This document shows positions 55,707-64,000 of a DNA stretch of 64,000 nucleotides, one piece after another (the first letter of the stretch is position 1; every line of letters begins with the position of its first letter). The position numbers were made by a program, and so were the translations under genes. The notes beneath the pieces are model-generated. The model was not told the origin of the DNA, searched no databases, and was given only the letters and a program-made list of their open reading frames with translations. Origin of the DNA: an uncultured Opitutia bacterium (GTDB lineage Bacteria > Verrucomicrobiota > Verrucomicrobiia > Opitutales > Opitutaceae); assembly GCA_903827245.1 (NCBI GenBank), contig CAIKHO010000056.1:1-64000 (forward strand). The letters are read 5' to 3'.

Positions 55707-58424
55707 ATGAATCTGAATCGCCGTGAATTTATCGCGAAGACCGGAATGACCGCAGCCAGCTGCGCCGCGGTCGGCCTTCTTCCCCGAAGCTTCGGAGCCG
55801 ATATCGCCGCGGGCCCGTCCGGCACCGGCAGCATCGCCCTCGTCTGCGACCCCGGCGATGCGGTCGCCTCCGCCGCGCCCTCGCGCTGGGCCGCGGAGCA
55901 GTTGCGCCAGGCGCTGGCCGCGCGCGGTTTCACGGTCCGGATGTGCGCACGCCTCGACGAGGCCGGCCCTGGCGACACCTGCATCATAGCCTCCGGCCCC
56001 GCGTCCGCCATGGCCCGCGACGCCGGCGTGCGGGCACCCGCCGACCGCGAGGCCCTCGCTATCGGGCAGGGCCGGCTGGGGCAACGGCCGGTGCTGGTCG
56101 CCAATGGCGGCGGCGTGCGCGGGCTCGTCTATGCCCTGACCGAGCTCGCCGATGCCGTGGCCGACAATCCGCAGGCCGCGCTGCATCCCGCCGCGGTGGT
56201 GTCCGAGCGCCCGGCCAATCCCGTGCGGAGCGTGATGCGGTCGTTCGTCAGCAGCGTCGAGGACAAGGGCTGGTACAACGACCGCGATTTCTGGCGGCGG
56301 TACCTGACGATGCTCGCCACGCAGCGCTTCAACCGGATCAACCTGGCCTTCGGCCTCGGTTACGACGCACCCAACCGCCTGCTCGATACCTACCTTTATT
56401 ATCCCTATCCATTTTTGCTCCCGGTGCCCGGCTACGACGTGCGCGCGACCAATCTGCCCGATGCCGAGCGCGACCGAAACCTGGAGATGCTGCGCTTCAT
56501 CAGCGATGAGGCGGCCGCGCGCGGCATCGAGTTCCAGCTCGGGTTGTGGACGCACGCCTATGAGTGGACCAACAGCCCCGACGCCAACCACAACATCACC
56601 GGCCTGACGCCCAAAACGCAGGCCCCCTACTCGCGAGATGCCCTGGCCATCCTGCTCAAGGAGTGCCCGGCGATCACCGGCGTGACCTTCCGCATCCATG
56701 GTGAAAGCGGCGTGCCCGAGGGCAGCTATGACCTGTGGAAGACGATCTTCGAGGGCTGCCGCGGCGCCGGCCGGCCGCTCGCGCTCGACATGCATTCCAA
56801 GGGCATGACCCAGGAGATGATCGATGTCGCGCTGGCCACGGGGTTGCCCACCACCATCTCGCCCAAGTTCTGGGCCGAGCACCTGGGACTGCCGTATCAT
56901 CAGGCTGCGATCCGCCAGCAAGAGGTGCCGGTCCGCGCCAAGGGAGCCGGCGCCTTCGCCGACAGCAACGGGGCGCGGAGTTTCCTGCGCTATGGCTACG
57001 GCGACATGCTGACCGAGGACCGCCGCTTCGGGATCATCCACCGCATCTGGCCCGGCACCCAGCGACTGCTGCTTTCGGGCGACGCCGCCTTCGGGGCCGC
57101 GTACGGCCGCGCGATGAGTTTCTGCGGCAGCCAGGGCTGCGAGTATTTCGAACCGCTCTCGTTCAAGGGCCGCGAGGGCTCCGGTCTGCCCGGCGGTCGC
57201 GACAGTTACGCCGACGCCACTTTGCGGCCGGCCGGCGGCGACTGGGAAAAATATCTCATCACCTACCGTTACTGGGGCCGCCTGCTCTACAATCCCCAGA
57301 CCAGCCCGCAGGGCTGGCAGCGCCAGTTCCGGAAGGAATATGGTCCGGCCGCGGAGACGGCCGAGGTGCTGCTGCGCCATGCCAGCCGCGTCCTGCCGAT
57401 CGTGACGACCGCCCACCTGCCGTCCGCCTCCAACAATTCCTATTGGCCCGAGATGTACGCCAACATGGCCATCGCGTCCGAGGAGGGAGGCGGGCCCTAC
57501 AGCGATACCCCGTCGCCCAGGCGCTTCGGCACGGTCAGCCCGCTCGATCCGCAGCTGTTCTCCCGGATCGAGGACCACGCCGACGCCCTGCTCAAGGGCA
57601 CGGTCGACGGCAAATATTCCCCGGTGGAGGTCGCGCAATGGCTGGAGGATTTGTCTCATTCTACCGGCGTGCATCTCGAGGAAACGACCAAGGCCGCCAC
57701 GGACCGCACCGCGCCGGCTTTCCGCCGGCTCGCGATCGACGTGACGGTGCAGGCCGGGATCGGCCGCTTCTTCGGCCAGAAGTTTCGCGCCGGGGTCCTC
57801 TTCGCCCTGTACCAACGGACCGGCGATCCCGCCGCCAAGGCCGAGGCCCTCAAGCTCTACCGCTCGGCCCGCGAGGCCTGGGCGGGCATCGTCAGCACGA
57901 CCACCGGCGTCTACGCCAGCGACGTGTCGTATGGCGACGGCCGGTTCAAGCGCGGACACTGGTCCGACCGCCTTCCCGCCATCGACAGCGATCTCGCCGC
58001 GATGGAAAAATATTCCGCCCCCGTCCCCCCCACGCCGGTTGCCTCCGCGGAAAAAATCGCAGCCCTCATCCGCGACGTCACCGGCCATCCCCAGCGTCCC
58101 GCGCCGAACGCCACGCATGCGGCGCCGGCTCCCTTCCGCCGCGGACAGGGGGTGCCGCTGGCCCTGGCGTTTCCGGTGGACCAACCGCAGAAGGCGGTCC
58201 GGCTCTTTTACCGCCGCGTCAACCAGGCCGAGGTCTGGCACGCGGTGCCGATGCAGTCAGCCGCGGGTACGTGGCAGGGCGAGATCCCGGCCGCCTACAC
58301 CGACTCCGCCTACCCGCTGCAATACTACTTCGAACCGACCGACCCCGCCGGCGTCGCCTGGATTTACCCCGGCGTCGGGAGCGCGCTCGCGCGCCAGCCC
58401 TACCTGGTACTCCGGCAGGCGTAG
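55707..58424 (+). CDS. Tat-exported glycosidase-like protein
   Basis: This 905-residue protein starts MNLNRREFIAKTGMTAASC, a twin-arginine signal. About 40-160 resembles the small N-terminal domain of GH20/GH67/GH115 enzymes. About 165-560 is barrel-like with acidic and aromatic strand ends (FGLGYDAPNRLLDTYLYYP, FQLGLWTHAYEWTN, TFRIHGESGVPEG). About 600-760 is helical, and the end is a beta domain (QYYFEPTDPAGVAWIYP). It looks like an alpha-glucuronidase-type hydrolase, but I cannot place the family or catalytic residues. Confidence 0.7.
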   Translation: MNLNRREFIAKTGMTAASCAAVGLLPRSFGADIAAGPSGTGSIALVCDPGDAVASAAPSRWAAEQLRQALAARGFTVRMCARLDEAGPGDTCIIASGPASAMARDAGVRAPADREALAIGQGRLGQRPVLVANGGGVRGLVYALTELADAVADNPQAALHPAAVVSERPANPVRSVMRSFVSSVEDKGWYNDRDFWRRYLTMLATQRFNRINLAFGLGYDAPNRLLDTYLYYPYPFLLPVPGYDVRATNLPDAERDRNLEMLRFISDEAAARGIEFQLGLWTHAYEWTNSPDANHNITGLTPKTQAPYSRDALAILLKECPAITGVTFRIHGESGVPEGSYDLWKTIFEGCRGAGRPLALDMHSKGMTQEMIDVALATGLPTTISPKFWAEHLGLPYHQAAIRQQEVPVRAKGAGAFADSNGARSFLRYGYGDMLTEDRRFGIIHRIWPGTQRLLLSGDAAFGAAYGRAMSFCGSQGCEYFEPLSFKGREGSGLPGGRDSYADATLRPAGGDWEKYLITYRYWGRLLYNPQTSPQGWQRQFRKEYGPAAETAEVLLRHASRVLPIVTTAHLPSASNNSYWPEMYANMAIASEEGGGPYSDTPSPRRFGTVSPLDPQLFSRIEDHADALLKGTVDGKYSPVEVAQWLEDLSHSTGVHLEETTKAATDRTAPAFRRLAIDVTVQAGIGRFFGQKFRAGVLFALYQRTGDPAAKAEALKLYRSAREAWAGIVSTTTGVYASDVSYGDGRFKRGHWSDRLPAIDSDLAAMEKYSAPVPPTPVASAEKIAALIRDVTGHPQRPAPNATHAAPAPFRRGQGVPLALAFPVDQPQKAVRLFYRRVNQAEVWHAVPMQSAAGTWQGEIPAAYTDSAYPLQYYFEPTDPAGVAWIYPGVGSALARQPYLVLRQA

Positions 58425-58442
58425 GGTAAATCCCATCTGGCC

Positions 58443-58525
58443 GCCGCGGATCACGCGGATTGAACCCCAAGCCATCCGGTAGGGATCGATGGTTCGTATC
58501 CGTGCCCATCCTTGCAATCCGTGGC
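58443..58525. repeat. Palindromic repeat, GCCGCGGAT / ATCCGTGGC arms
   Basis: GCCGCGGAT (58443-58451) and ATCCGTGGC (58517-58525) are inverted with one mismatch, bounding an 83-bp spacer element. The layout resembles the family I element at 62521. Confidence 0.5.
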
Positions 58526-58591
58526 AAAAAAGGTTCGGACCGTCTTCGGGCTTGGTTGGAAGCGTCGCTCCACTTAACTTGGAAAGACCCC

Positions 58592-59614
58592 ATGAAATAC
58601 CTTCTCGTCTACCCCTTGGGCCTGTTGTCGCTCGCGACCGTTCTTCTCGCCCAACCCGCCGCCGCTCCAGCCGCGGCCAAGCCCCCTGCGGCGCCCCAGC
58701 GCAATCCCGCGATGGACGCGTTCTACAAGCTCGGGCCGGATTCGCAGCCGATGGAAGGCGTGCCGAAAGGCACGATCTCCGGGGCAAAGGTCATCGCGTC
58801 ACAGGTGTTCCCCGGCACGCAGCACACCTACTATGTTTACGTCCCCGCGCAGTACGACCCCGCCAAGCCCACGCCCGTGATGATCTTCAACGACGGGCAG
58901 GCGATGATGAAGGCGCCCGGCGACGTGCAGGGCCAGAACGTCATGGACAACCTGATCTACCGGCGGGAAATCCCCGTCATGATCGGCGTGTTCATCAATC
59001 CGGGCCGCCGTCCCGACCAGCCCGAGCCGCCCGAGCCCGACGGTGGCTGGGGCGACAAGACCACCAACCGCCCCGACGAATACAATACACCTAACGACAA
59101 ATACGCCCGGGTCATCGTCGAGGAGCTCATGCCCGCCCTGAAAAAAGAATATAACATCTCCCCCGATCCGGACCTGCACGGCATCATGGGCGCCAGTTCC
59201 GGCGGCTGCGCGGCGTTCGCCACGGCGTGGTTCCGGCCGAACGATTTTCACAAGGTGATCACAATCGTCGGCAGCTTCACCGATCTCCGCGGCGAGTACA
59301 TTTATCCCGAGCTGGTCGCCGAAAGCGAAAGGAAGCCCATCCGCATCTTCATGCAGGACGGCCGTAACGACAACCGTTCCCCGGCCAACCTGAAGCGCGA
59401 CTGGTTCTATCAGAGCGTCCGCCTGATGGAGGCGCTGACCAAAAAAGGCTACGAGGTGAACTACACCTGGGGCATCGGCAACCACGGGCAGAAGCAGGGC
59501 GGCGCCGTCTTCCCCGAGATGATGCGCTGGCTCTGGCGCGACCAGCCCGTGTCGACCGATCCCAACGACAAGGTCGAGCGCTCGTTCCGCACCGTGCCGC
59601 CGGCCGCGCCCTGA
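58592..59614 (+). CDS. Exported esterase, CE1/enterochelin-esterase-like fold
   Basis: This 340-residue exported protein has a signal peptide ([18 protein letters not shown]) and an Ala/Pro/Lys-rich linker. The alpha/beta hydrolase core has [13 protein letters not shown], nucleophile Ser202 in GASSGG, an Asp in MQDGRND, and the likely His in GNHGQKQGG. It resembles esterase-D and feruloyl-esterase-like (CE1) enzymes that remove acyl groups from plant polysaccharides. The MFS symporter gene starts 25 nt after its stop, so they probably share a transcript. Confidence 0.83.
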   Translation: MKYLLVYPLGLLSLATVLLAQPAAAPAAAKPPAAPQRNPAMDAFYKLGPDSQPMEGVPKGTISGAKVIASQVFPGTQHTYYVYVPAQYDPAKPTPVMIFNDGQAMMKAPGDVQGQNVMDNLIYRREIPVMIGVFINPGRRPDQPEPPEPDGGWGDKTTNRPDEYNTPNDKYARVIVEELMPALKKEYNISPDPDLHGIMGASSGGCAAFATAWFRPNDFHKVITIVGSFTDLRGEYIYPELVAESERKPIRIFMQDGRNDNRSPANLKRDWFYQSVRLMEALTKKGYEVNYTWGIGNHGQKQGGAVFPEMMRWLWRDQPVSTDPNDKVERSFRTVPPAAP

Positions 59615-59639
59615 TCCTTCCGCTTCATACCCGACCCGC

Positions 59640-60950
59640 ATGAGCGTAACCGCCTCCGGCACGGCGCCGGCCCTCAACTCCCCCCGCCGCGTGCTGATCG
59701 CGAGCCTGGCCGGGACCACGATCGAGTTCTTCGACTTCTACATCTACGCGACCGCCGCCGTGCTGGTGTTCCCGAAGCAATTTTTTCCGGCCTCGGACCC
59801 GGCAGCGGCGACCCTGCAATCCCTCGCGACCTTCGCCCTCGCCTTCTTCGCGCGGCCCGTGGGCTCGGCCTTGTTCGGACATTTTGGCGACCGCATCGGG
59901 CGGAAGGCCACCCTCGTCGCCGCCCTGCTGACCATGGGAGTCTCGACGGTGCTCATCGGCCTCCTCCCCACCTATGCGTCGATCGGCACGCTCGCGCCAG
60001 TGCTGCTGGCCTGCTGCCGTTTCGGTCAGGGCCTGGGCCTGGGCGGCGAATGGGGCGGCGCCGTCCTGCTGGCCACCGAGAACGCCCCGCCCGGCAAGCG
60101 CGCCTGGTACGGCATGTTCCCCCAACTCGGCGCGCCGCTGGGTTTCCTCGCTTCCGGCGGTGTCTTCCTCCTGCTCTCGGAAAATCTCACCGACGCGCAG
60201 TTCCTCAGCTTCGGCTGGCGCATTCCCTTCCTCGTCAGCAGCGTGCTCGTGCTGGTCGGCCTGTATGTGCGGCTGAAGATCACCGAGACACCGGTCTTCC
60301 AGAAGGCGATGGAGAAACACGAGCGCGTGGCCGTGCCGATCCTGACCGTGTTCCGGAACCACGCCGGCATCGTGGCGCTCGGGACAATGATGGCGCTGGC
60401 GAATTTCGTGCTGTTTTATATCCTGACAGTGTTCTGCCTGAGCTGGGGCACCAGCAAGCTGGGCTACACCCGCGAGCACTTCCTCCTCATCCAGATGGCG
60501 GGCATTGTGTTTTTTGCGCTGACGATTCCGTGCTCCGCCCTGCTCGCCGACCGTCATGGCCGGCGCATCGTCCAGATGCTGGTCTCGGTCGGCATCGGCG
60601 GATTCGGGCTGGTGCTCGGCATGATGTTCAGCGCGGGCCCGACCGGTGTGCTCCTGACGATGATCGTGGGCTTCGCGCTGATGGGCATGACCTATGGTCC
60701 GCTCGGCACCCTCCTCTCCGAGCTATTTCCCACCGCGGTGCGCTACACGGGTTCCTCGATGTGCTTCAATCTCGCCGGCATCTTTGGCGCGTCACTCGCC
60801 CCCTACTTTGCGACCTGGCTCGCCAACCATCACGGCCTGCCGGCGGTCGGCTATTACATCACGGGCGCCGCCCTGCTGACATTGGTGGCACTTTGGTTCA
60901 GCCGTGAAACGCGCGACGCAAATTTCGCCGAGCCGACACCGGGAGCCTGA
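59640..60950 (+). CDS. MFS transporter, metabolite:H+ symporter (MHS) family
   Basis: This 436-residue inner-membrane protein has 12 hydrophobic segments. MHS-family signs: FFDFYIYATAAVLVFPKQFFP in helix 1, GHFGDRIGRKATL in loop 2-3, and GLGLGGEWGGAVLLATENAP before helix 5. Members include citrate, proline/betaine, alpha-ketoglutarate and shikimate carriers. Here it may import an acid released by the pectin enzymes; this is inference from the neighbours. It follows the esterase gene by 25 nt. Confidence 0.9.
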   Translation: MSVTASGTAPALNSPRRVLIASLAGTTIEFFDFYIYATAAVLVFPKQFFPASDPAAATLQSLATFALAFFARPVGSALFGHFGDRIGRKATLVAALLTMGVSTVLIGLLPTYASIGTLAPVLLACCRFGQGLGLGGEWGGAVLLATENAPPGKRAWYGMFPQLGAPLGFLASGGVFLLLSENLTDAQFLSFGWRIPFLVSSVLVLVGLYVRLKITETPVFQKAMEKHERVAVPILTVFRNHAGIVALGTMMALANFVLFYILTVFCLSWGTSKLGYTREHFLLIQMAGIVFFALTIPCSALLADRHGRRIVQMLVSVGIGGFGLVLGMMFSAGPTGVLLTMIVGFALMGMTYGPLGTLLSELFPTAVRYTGSSMCFNLAGIFGASLAPYFATWLANHHGLPAVGYYITGAALLTLVALWFSRETRDANFAEPTPGA

Positions 60951-61091
60951 CCGGGAAATCCGACGGCCAAAACCCCGCTCATCCGATCGCACCATGAATA
61001 TCACCCGGGCCAGCCATCCCGTTTCAACCCGCGGCCGCTCAGCCCGTTGGTTCGAGCCCGTCACGGATGAGGGATATCGTCGCGCGAAGAC

Positions 61092-62465
61092 ATGAGCGTG
61101 AAGGAATCATCCGAACAGCCTGCGCCCATCCCCTGCTGGGAGCGATGGATGGTCCGGCTGATCCTGACCCTGTTCGTGGCGGTCGCCTTCAACGCCATCC
61201 ACAACGGGGCGATCATGGGCCAGGATTTTTCCGTCCACCTGACCAGCACGAACCGACTGTTGCGCGAGCCGGACAAGTGGTTCGCCGGGAATATAACCAA
61301 CCGGCCGATGCTGTACTGGATCGGCGGATGGTGCGTGTGGTTCAGTCACGACAAATACCCCTATCAACTGGCCTCGATGCTCTTCACGCTGTCCGGAGCC
61401 GCCGCGCTCGGGTTCCTGCACGATGCCACGCGACGGGTGATTATCTCGCCTTTACTCCGGGTGACCGGACTCGCGCTCCTGGCCTTTCTGCCGCTGACGG
61501 TGCTCACCACCGTCGTGTACGCGGCGGACACGGTCGCTTTGTTGCCGTTCGTGCTGGCGGGCTGGAGCGTGATGCGGAGCCTGGAACAGGACTCCGGACC
61601 AAAAGCCGTCGGCTTCGCCGCCCTCGCCGGCGTGGCTTTCTCGATCGGGGATTTCGCGAAGGCCACCTTCCTGTGCCTGCCGGCGGCCGTCGTGTTCGTC
61701 CTGCTGGCGCTCTGGCGGTCCGGCCGGTTGACCGCGCAACGCGGCTGGATGCTGCTGGCGCTGGGCGTGGTGCTACCATCCGCGGTCGGCGGCTGGGTCG
61801 TGGCCAAGTGCGCCCGGCAGATTGCCGGCGAGCCTGAGGCCCATTCCTTCAACTGGCATGGCACTGGTGAACTCACTTTCCGCAGCCTCGTCGGGGTGAA
61901 GGTTTCCGACCGCCGGGTTCTCGACGCCCCGGAATACCTCGCCACCGAAATGCGCAGCGGGGTCCAGATCTACCCGCTGCTCATCGAAAACGATTACTCC
62001 TACCCTGCCCTACTGCATCTGGGGATCTTCACCGACCTCCTCAATGTTGCGAACAGTGCCATCGTGCCGCGACCGGAACCGCAGAGAACCCTCGCACGCC
62101 GGACAGTCCGCCTGGGACTTGTCTTCTCCCTTGGCGCGTTGGCGGCGGTGCTGGCCTTTTGGGGGCTGACGTTCCGGGGATTCTTCCGGCCCAGCCACAT
62201 GCCTTCGACTGCGGCACTCGTCTGGTCCTCGCTGGCCATGGCCTGGTACGTTCCGATTGCCGGTGCCCTGCCATTCGTCAACCACGCCTATATCATGGGC
62301 TACTGGCTGCCACGGCTGGTCCTGCCCGCGCTGTGGATTTTCTTCCTGAGCCTGTTTGCCGCCGCCGATCGCCTGCCGGGCAGATGGCGCGGGGCCGCCG
62401 GCGTCATCCTCGCTATTCTAGTGCCGATCTTGAGTGTCCTGGAAATCCGGAGCTTCTGGTACTAG
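61092..62465 (+). CDS. Polytopic membrane protein, possible GT-C-type glycosyltransferase
   Basis: This 457-residue integral membrane protein has about 9-11 hydrophobic segments. The first extracytoplasmic loop has MGQDFSVHLTSTNRLL, where GT-C glycosyltransferases (GT39 and relatives) carry their catalytic Asp, and a larger soluble loop lies near residues 260-310. No C-terminal domain follows. The assignment is tentative; a transport role is also possible. There is no Shine-Dalgarno before ATG 61092. A 9-bp hairpin lies after the stop. Confidence 0.6.
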   Translation: MSVKESSEQPAPIPCWERWMVRLILTLFVAVAFNAIHNGAIMGQDFSVHLTSTNRLLREPDKWFAGNITNRPMLYWIGGWCVWFSHDKYPYQLASMLFTLSGAAALGFLHDATRRVIISPLLRVTGLALLAFLPLTVLTTVVYAADTVALLPFVLAGWSVMRSLEQDSGPKAVGFAALAGVAFSIGDFAKATFLCLPAAVVFVLLALWRSGRLTAQRGWMLLALGVVLPSAVGGWVVAKCARQIAGEPEAHSFNWHGTGELTFRSLVGVKVSDRRVLDAPEYLATEMRSGVQIYPLLIENDYSYPALLHLGIFTDLLNVANSAIVPRPEPQRTLARRTVRLGLVFSLGALAAVLAFWGLTFRGFFRPSHMPSTAALVWSSLAMAWYVPIAGALPFVNHAYIMGYWLPRLVLPALWIFFLSLFAAADRLPGRWRGAAGVILAILVPILSVLEIRSFWY

Positions 62466-62481
62466 GCCGGAAACTGCATGA

Positions 62482-62505
62482 GGCGGATCAAAAACCTGAT
62501 CCGCC
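62482..62505. terminator. Hairpin after the membrane-protein gene
   Basis: GGCGGATCA (62482-62490) and TGATCCGCC (62497-62505) form a perfect 9-bp stem with loop AAAACC, 17 nt after the stop. It lacks a T tract, so it is a weak or non-canonical transcript end. Confidence 0.5.
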
Positions 62506-62520
62506 CGATCCGGAGTTTCC

Positions 62521-62586
62521 GCCACTGATGGCACAGATGGGCACAGATTGAAGCCTGATATTTGTGGCATCTGCGCGATCAGTGGC
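62521..62586. repeat. Palindromic repeat family I
   Basis: GCCACTGATGGCACAGATGG on the left and TTGTGGCATCTGC...GATCAGTGGC on the right form a long imperfect palindrome just before the TfoX-like gene. Confidence 0.78.
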
Positions 62587-62617
62587 TAATCCAGTTCGAA
62601 TCGTTTCGTCCGAACGT

Positions 62618-63079
62618 ATGCCCAAATTGTTTGAAAAATCCTTCGCCAAAGCCAAGCCCGTGCATCCCCACGAATGGCTGTGGGAGCCGCTCGAGACAGA
62701 GCCGTCCTTCGTGCTGCGCCCGATGTTCGGGGCCAAGGCGGTGTATCTCGATGGAAAGATGGTGCTGTGTTTCTGTGCAAGACAGGATCCGTGGCGCGGC
62801 GTGCTGGTCTGCACCGACCGTGAACGGCAGGCCGCGCTGCGTGCGGATTTTCCCGAACTCACCCCGCATCCCATCCTCCCAAAATGGCTCTACCTGCCCG
62901 AATCCGCAGAGACCTTTGAAACGGCGGCCGCCCGGCTCGTGACCCTCGTTCGGCGCCGCGACGCCCGCATCGGCATCGTACCGCCGGCTCGGAAAAAACG
63001 CTCGCGCGGATCTGATGGAAGCGCGACGTCCCCGTCGCGTCAGACGGCGACCGGGAGGTCGCCGCCCCAGCATCAGTGA
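62618..63079 (+). CDS. TfoX/Sxy N-terminal-like protein with repeat-derived C-terminus
   Basis: This 153-residue cytosolic protein has FVLRPMFGAKAVYLDGKMVLCFCAR, broken by basic residues, matching the start of TfoX N-terminal domains, and TPHPILPKWLYLPESAETFETAA in the later part. The domain is often found alone in proteins of unknown role. From about residue 135 the sequence turns into Ser/Arg/Gly/Pro low complexity encoded by a family J repeat that is intergenic at 37961. The original gene probably ended near RKKRSRGS. I chose ATG 62618. Confidence 0.72.
   Translation: MPKLFEKSFAKAKPVHPHEWLWEPLETEPSFVLRPMFGAKAVYLDGKMVLCFCARQDPWRGVLVCTDRERQAALRADFPELTPHPILPKWLYLPESAETFETAAARLVTLVRRRDARIGIVPPARKKRSRGSDGSATSPSRQTATGRSPPQHQ
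63021..63070. repeat. Repeat family J, copy 2, within a coding end
   Basis: GCGCGACGTCCCCGTCGCGT followed by GACCGGGAGGTCGCCGCCCC matches the intergenic element at 37961-38012. Here it lies inside the reading frame of the TfoX-like gene and supplies its last codons. Confidence 0.72.
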
Positions 63080-63124
63080 TCGATTTGGCCGCTCCTCTCG
63101 CTGTTGGAACGAGCCATCATTTTC

Positions 63125-63319
63125 CTAGTCGCTCCCCCGGCCCGCCATCAAGGCCAGCCAGCCGCCGACCGCCAGGATGAGGAACAGCCACCAGAAGTAA
63201 CGGAGCTCAAGCAGCGCGAATTCAAACTGGTAGCTCACGCGGCGGACCAGGAGCGACAGCCCGATCAGGCCGATCACGACCACAAAGCTGACCCAGGAGC
63301 GGCGCTTCGCGGGTTTCAT
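63125..63319 (-). CDS. Small two-helix membrane protein
   Basis: This 64-residue protein has a basic start (MKPAKRRSW), a membrane helix (VSFVVVIGLIGLSLLV), a short loop with FEFALLELRYF, a second helix (WLFLILAVGGWLALM) and a short C-terminus. The basic-then-hydrophobic pattern suggests a real gene. No family is recognised and there is no clear operon partner. Confidence 0.5.
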   Translation of the reverse strand: MKPAKRRSWVSFVVVIGLIGLSLLVRRVSYQFEFALLELRYFWWLFLILAVGGWLALMAGRGSD

Positions 63320-63333
63320 CCTAAAAAGTGCGG

Positions 63334-63476
63334 TTGAACCACAAAGGCGCGGAGGGCGCGGAGGCCAAGCCGGCCACAGGGGAAAAAACGCGTCTCACTC
63401 CACAAGTGAAAGCCTCGTCAGCCCGATCTGCTCCAGACAATTCTACTCTGTGCTCTTTGCGTCTCCGTGGTTCAAA
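63334..63476. repeat. Palindromic repeat family H, copy 2
   Basis: TTGAACCACAAAGGCGCGGA on the left and TTTGCGTCTCCGTGGTTCAA on the right are inverted arms about 100 bp apart. They share the GCGCGGAGG/CTCCG words with 54016-54097. It fills half of the spacer 63320-63638; the rest shows nothing. Confidence 0.75.
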
Positions 63477-63638
63477 TTCTACTGCGGAATCCGGGTTCAT
63501 CGGCGGCGAAAAGGGGTCATGACATTCAACGTGCTCACCATGGCACCAGCTTACGGGGCCCGGCCGCGAGTCGACTGATTTATTGGTCGCGGCGGAGAAA
63601 TTCCCCGCCGCGGCCAAGTGCCTCCCGGCAAAACAATC

Positions 63639-64000
63639 TTACTGCGCCAGCACCCGCACCGGGCCGAGCAGGCCGGAGGTTGTCACGGGTGCCGGGAGGA
63701 TCACCGGCGGGGGTCCGCCGGGACCGCCGCGTCCGCGGCCACCGCCAAACGCATCGGCCCCGCCCAGGCCGCCGGGAACGCCGGTCGGGGCAAACCCTTT
63801 CGGCCCGTTCCCCGCGGCCGGCGCCGTGACTCCGCGACGGCCACCGGCTGCACCTCCGGGAGGCGCGCCAAATCCGCCGCGGCCGCCGCCGGCCGGAGGG
63901 AGCTGGACCTGCACTTCCAAGGCGTTGGACCCGGCCTTGATGGCGCTCGTGACATCCCAGACGTACGGCGGCCACGCGCGCACCTCGAGCACGGTGCCGT
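63639..64000 (-). CDS. C-terminus of an exported GH106-like alpha-L-rhamnosidase (partial)
   Basis: The reading frame enters from beyond the right end and stops at 63639; only about 120 residues are visible. VRAWPPYVWDVTSAIKAGSNALEVQV and the terminal SGLLGPVRVLAQ match the last galactose-binding-type domain of GH106 rhamnosidases. Between them is a Gly/Arg/Pro/Ala-rich insert of about 60 residues. GH106 enzymes remove rhamnose from rhamnogalacturonan, in line with the lyases in this window. The start and catalytic part are outside. Confidence 0.65.
   Translation of the reverse strand, partial: GTVLEVRAWPPYVWDVTSAIKAGSNALEVQVQLPPAGGGRGGFGAPPGGAAGGRRGVTAPAAGNGPKGFAPTGVPGGLGGADAFGGGRGRGGPGGPPPVILPAPVTTSGLLGPVRVLAQ

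Noticed and set aside
55701-58241. 846-codon open frame antisense to the Tat-exported protein
   Set aside because: Composition and lack of motifs mark it as a shadow of the sense gene.

Overview
The window is high-GC, densely coded bacterial chromosome. Gene content suggests Verrucomicrobiota, most likely an Opitutaceae-like soil or plant-litter polysaccharide degrader: secreted pectin and rhamnogalacturonan enzymes, a DUF1592-type cytochrome protein, DUF2937, and many intergenic palindromes. This is inference from gene content; there is no rRNA here to confirm it. Nearly all start codons lack a purine-rich Shine-Dalgarno sequence, and many are preceded directly by CC or CCCC.

Layout. Positions 1-90 hold the 3' part of a tRNA-Met (CAT), probably initiator, and a terminator. 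Positions 128-3578 are a ribose-type sugar ABC transporter operon on the minus strand. An ECF sigma factor and recQ follow on the plus strand (3974-6660). Positions 7054-10763 are a three-gene sugar-acting cluster (cupin/isomerase-like, TIM-barrel isomerase/epimerase, Gfo/Idh/MocA dehydrogenase), then mtnA. Positions 12065-19058 form a cobalamin and methionine region: a BtuB-like receptor with a candidate B12 element upstream, and a split metH whose homocysteine module (14489-15565) is separated from the pterin/B12/AdoMet module (16323-19058) by an inserted methyltransferase gene.

Positions 19243-25029 are mixed: an orphan DUF433 protein, an ArsR regulator with what looks like the stub of a lost partner, a GH43-like lipoprotein, a PanE-like reductase, an aldo/keto reductase, and a tandem pair of paralogous membrane-anchored coiled-coil proteins of unknown role.

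From 25262 to the right end most genes fit breakdown of pectin, especially rhamnogalacturonan I: PL26-like exo-lyase, GH2 enzyme, two LamG-type exported proteins, subtilase, PL4 lyase, CE15 esterase, exported PL22 oligogalacturonate lyase, a Tat-exported glycosidase-like protein, a CE1-like esterase, an MHS-type symporter and the C-terminus of a GH106-like alpha-L-rhamnosidase cut by the window end. Interspersed are a DTW-domain protein, a lone receiver, a sensor without output domain, a Bcr/CflA-type MFS pump, two VOC proteins and small exported proteins. Several secreted enzymes carry Gly/Ala/Pro/Arg-rich low-complexity inserts.

Intergenic DNA is rich in inverted repeats of at least ten sequence families, several present in two or three copies. 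One appears to have been captured into the coding end of the TfoX-like gene. No insertion sequence, prophage or CRISPR array is visible.
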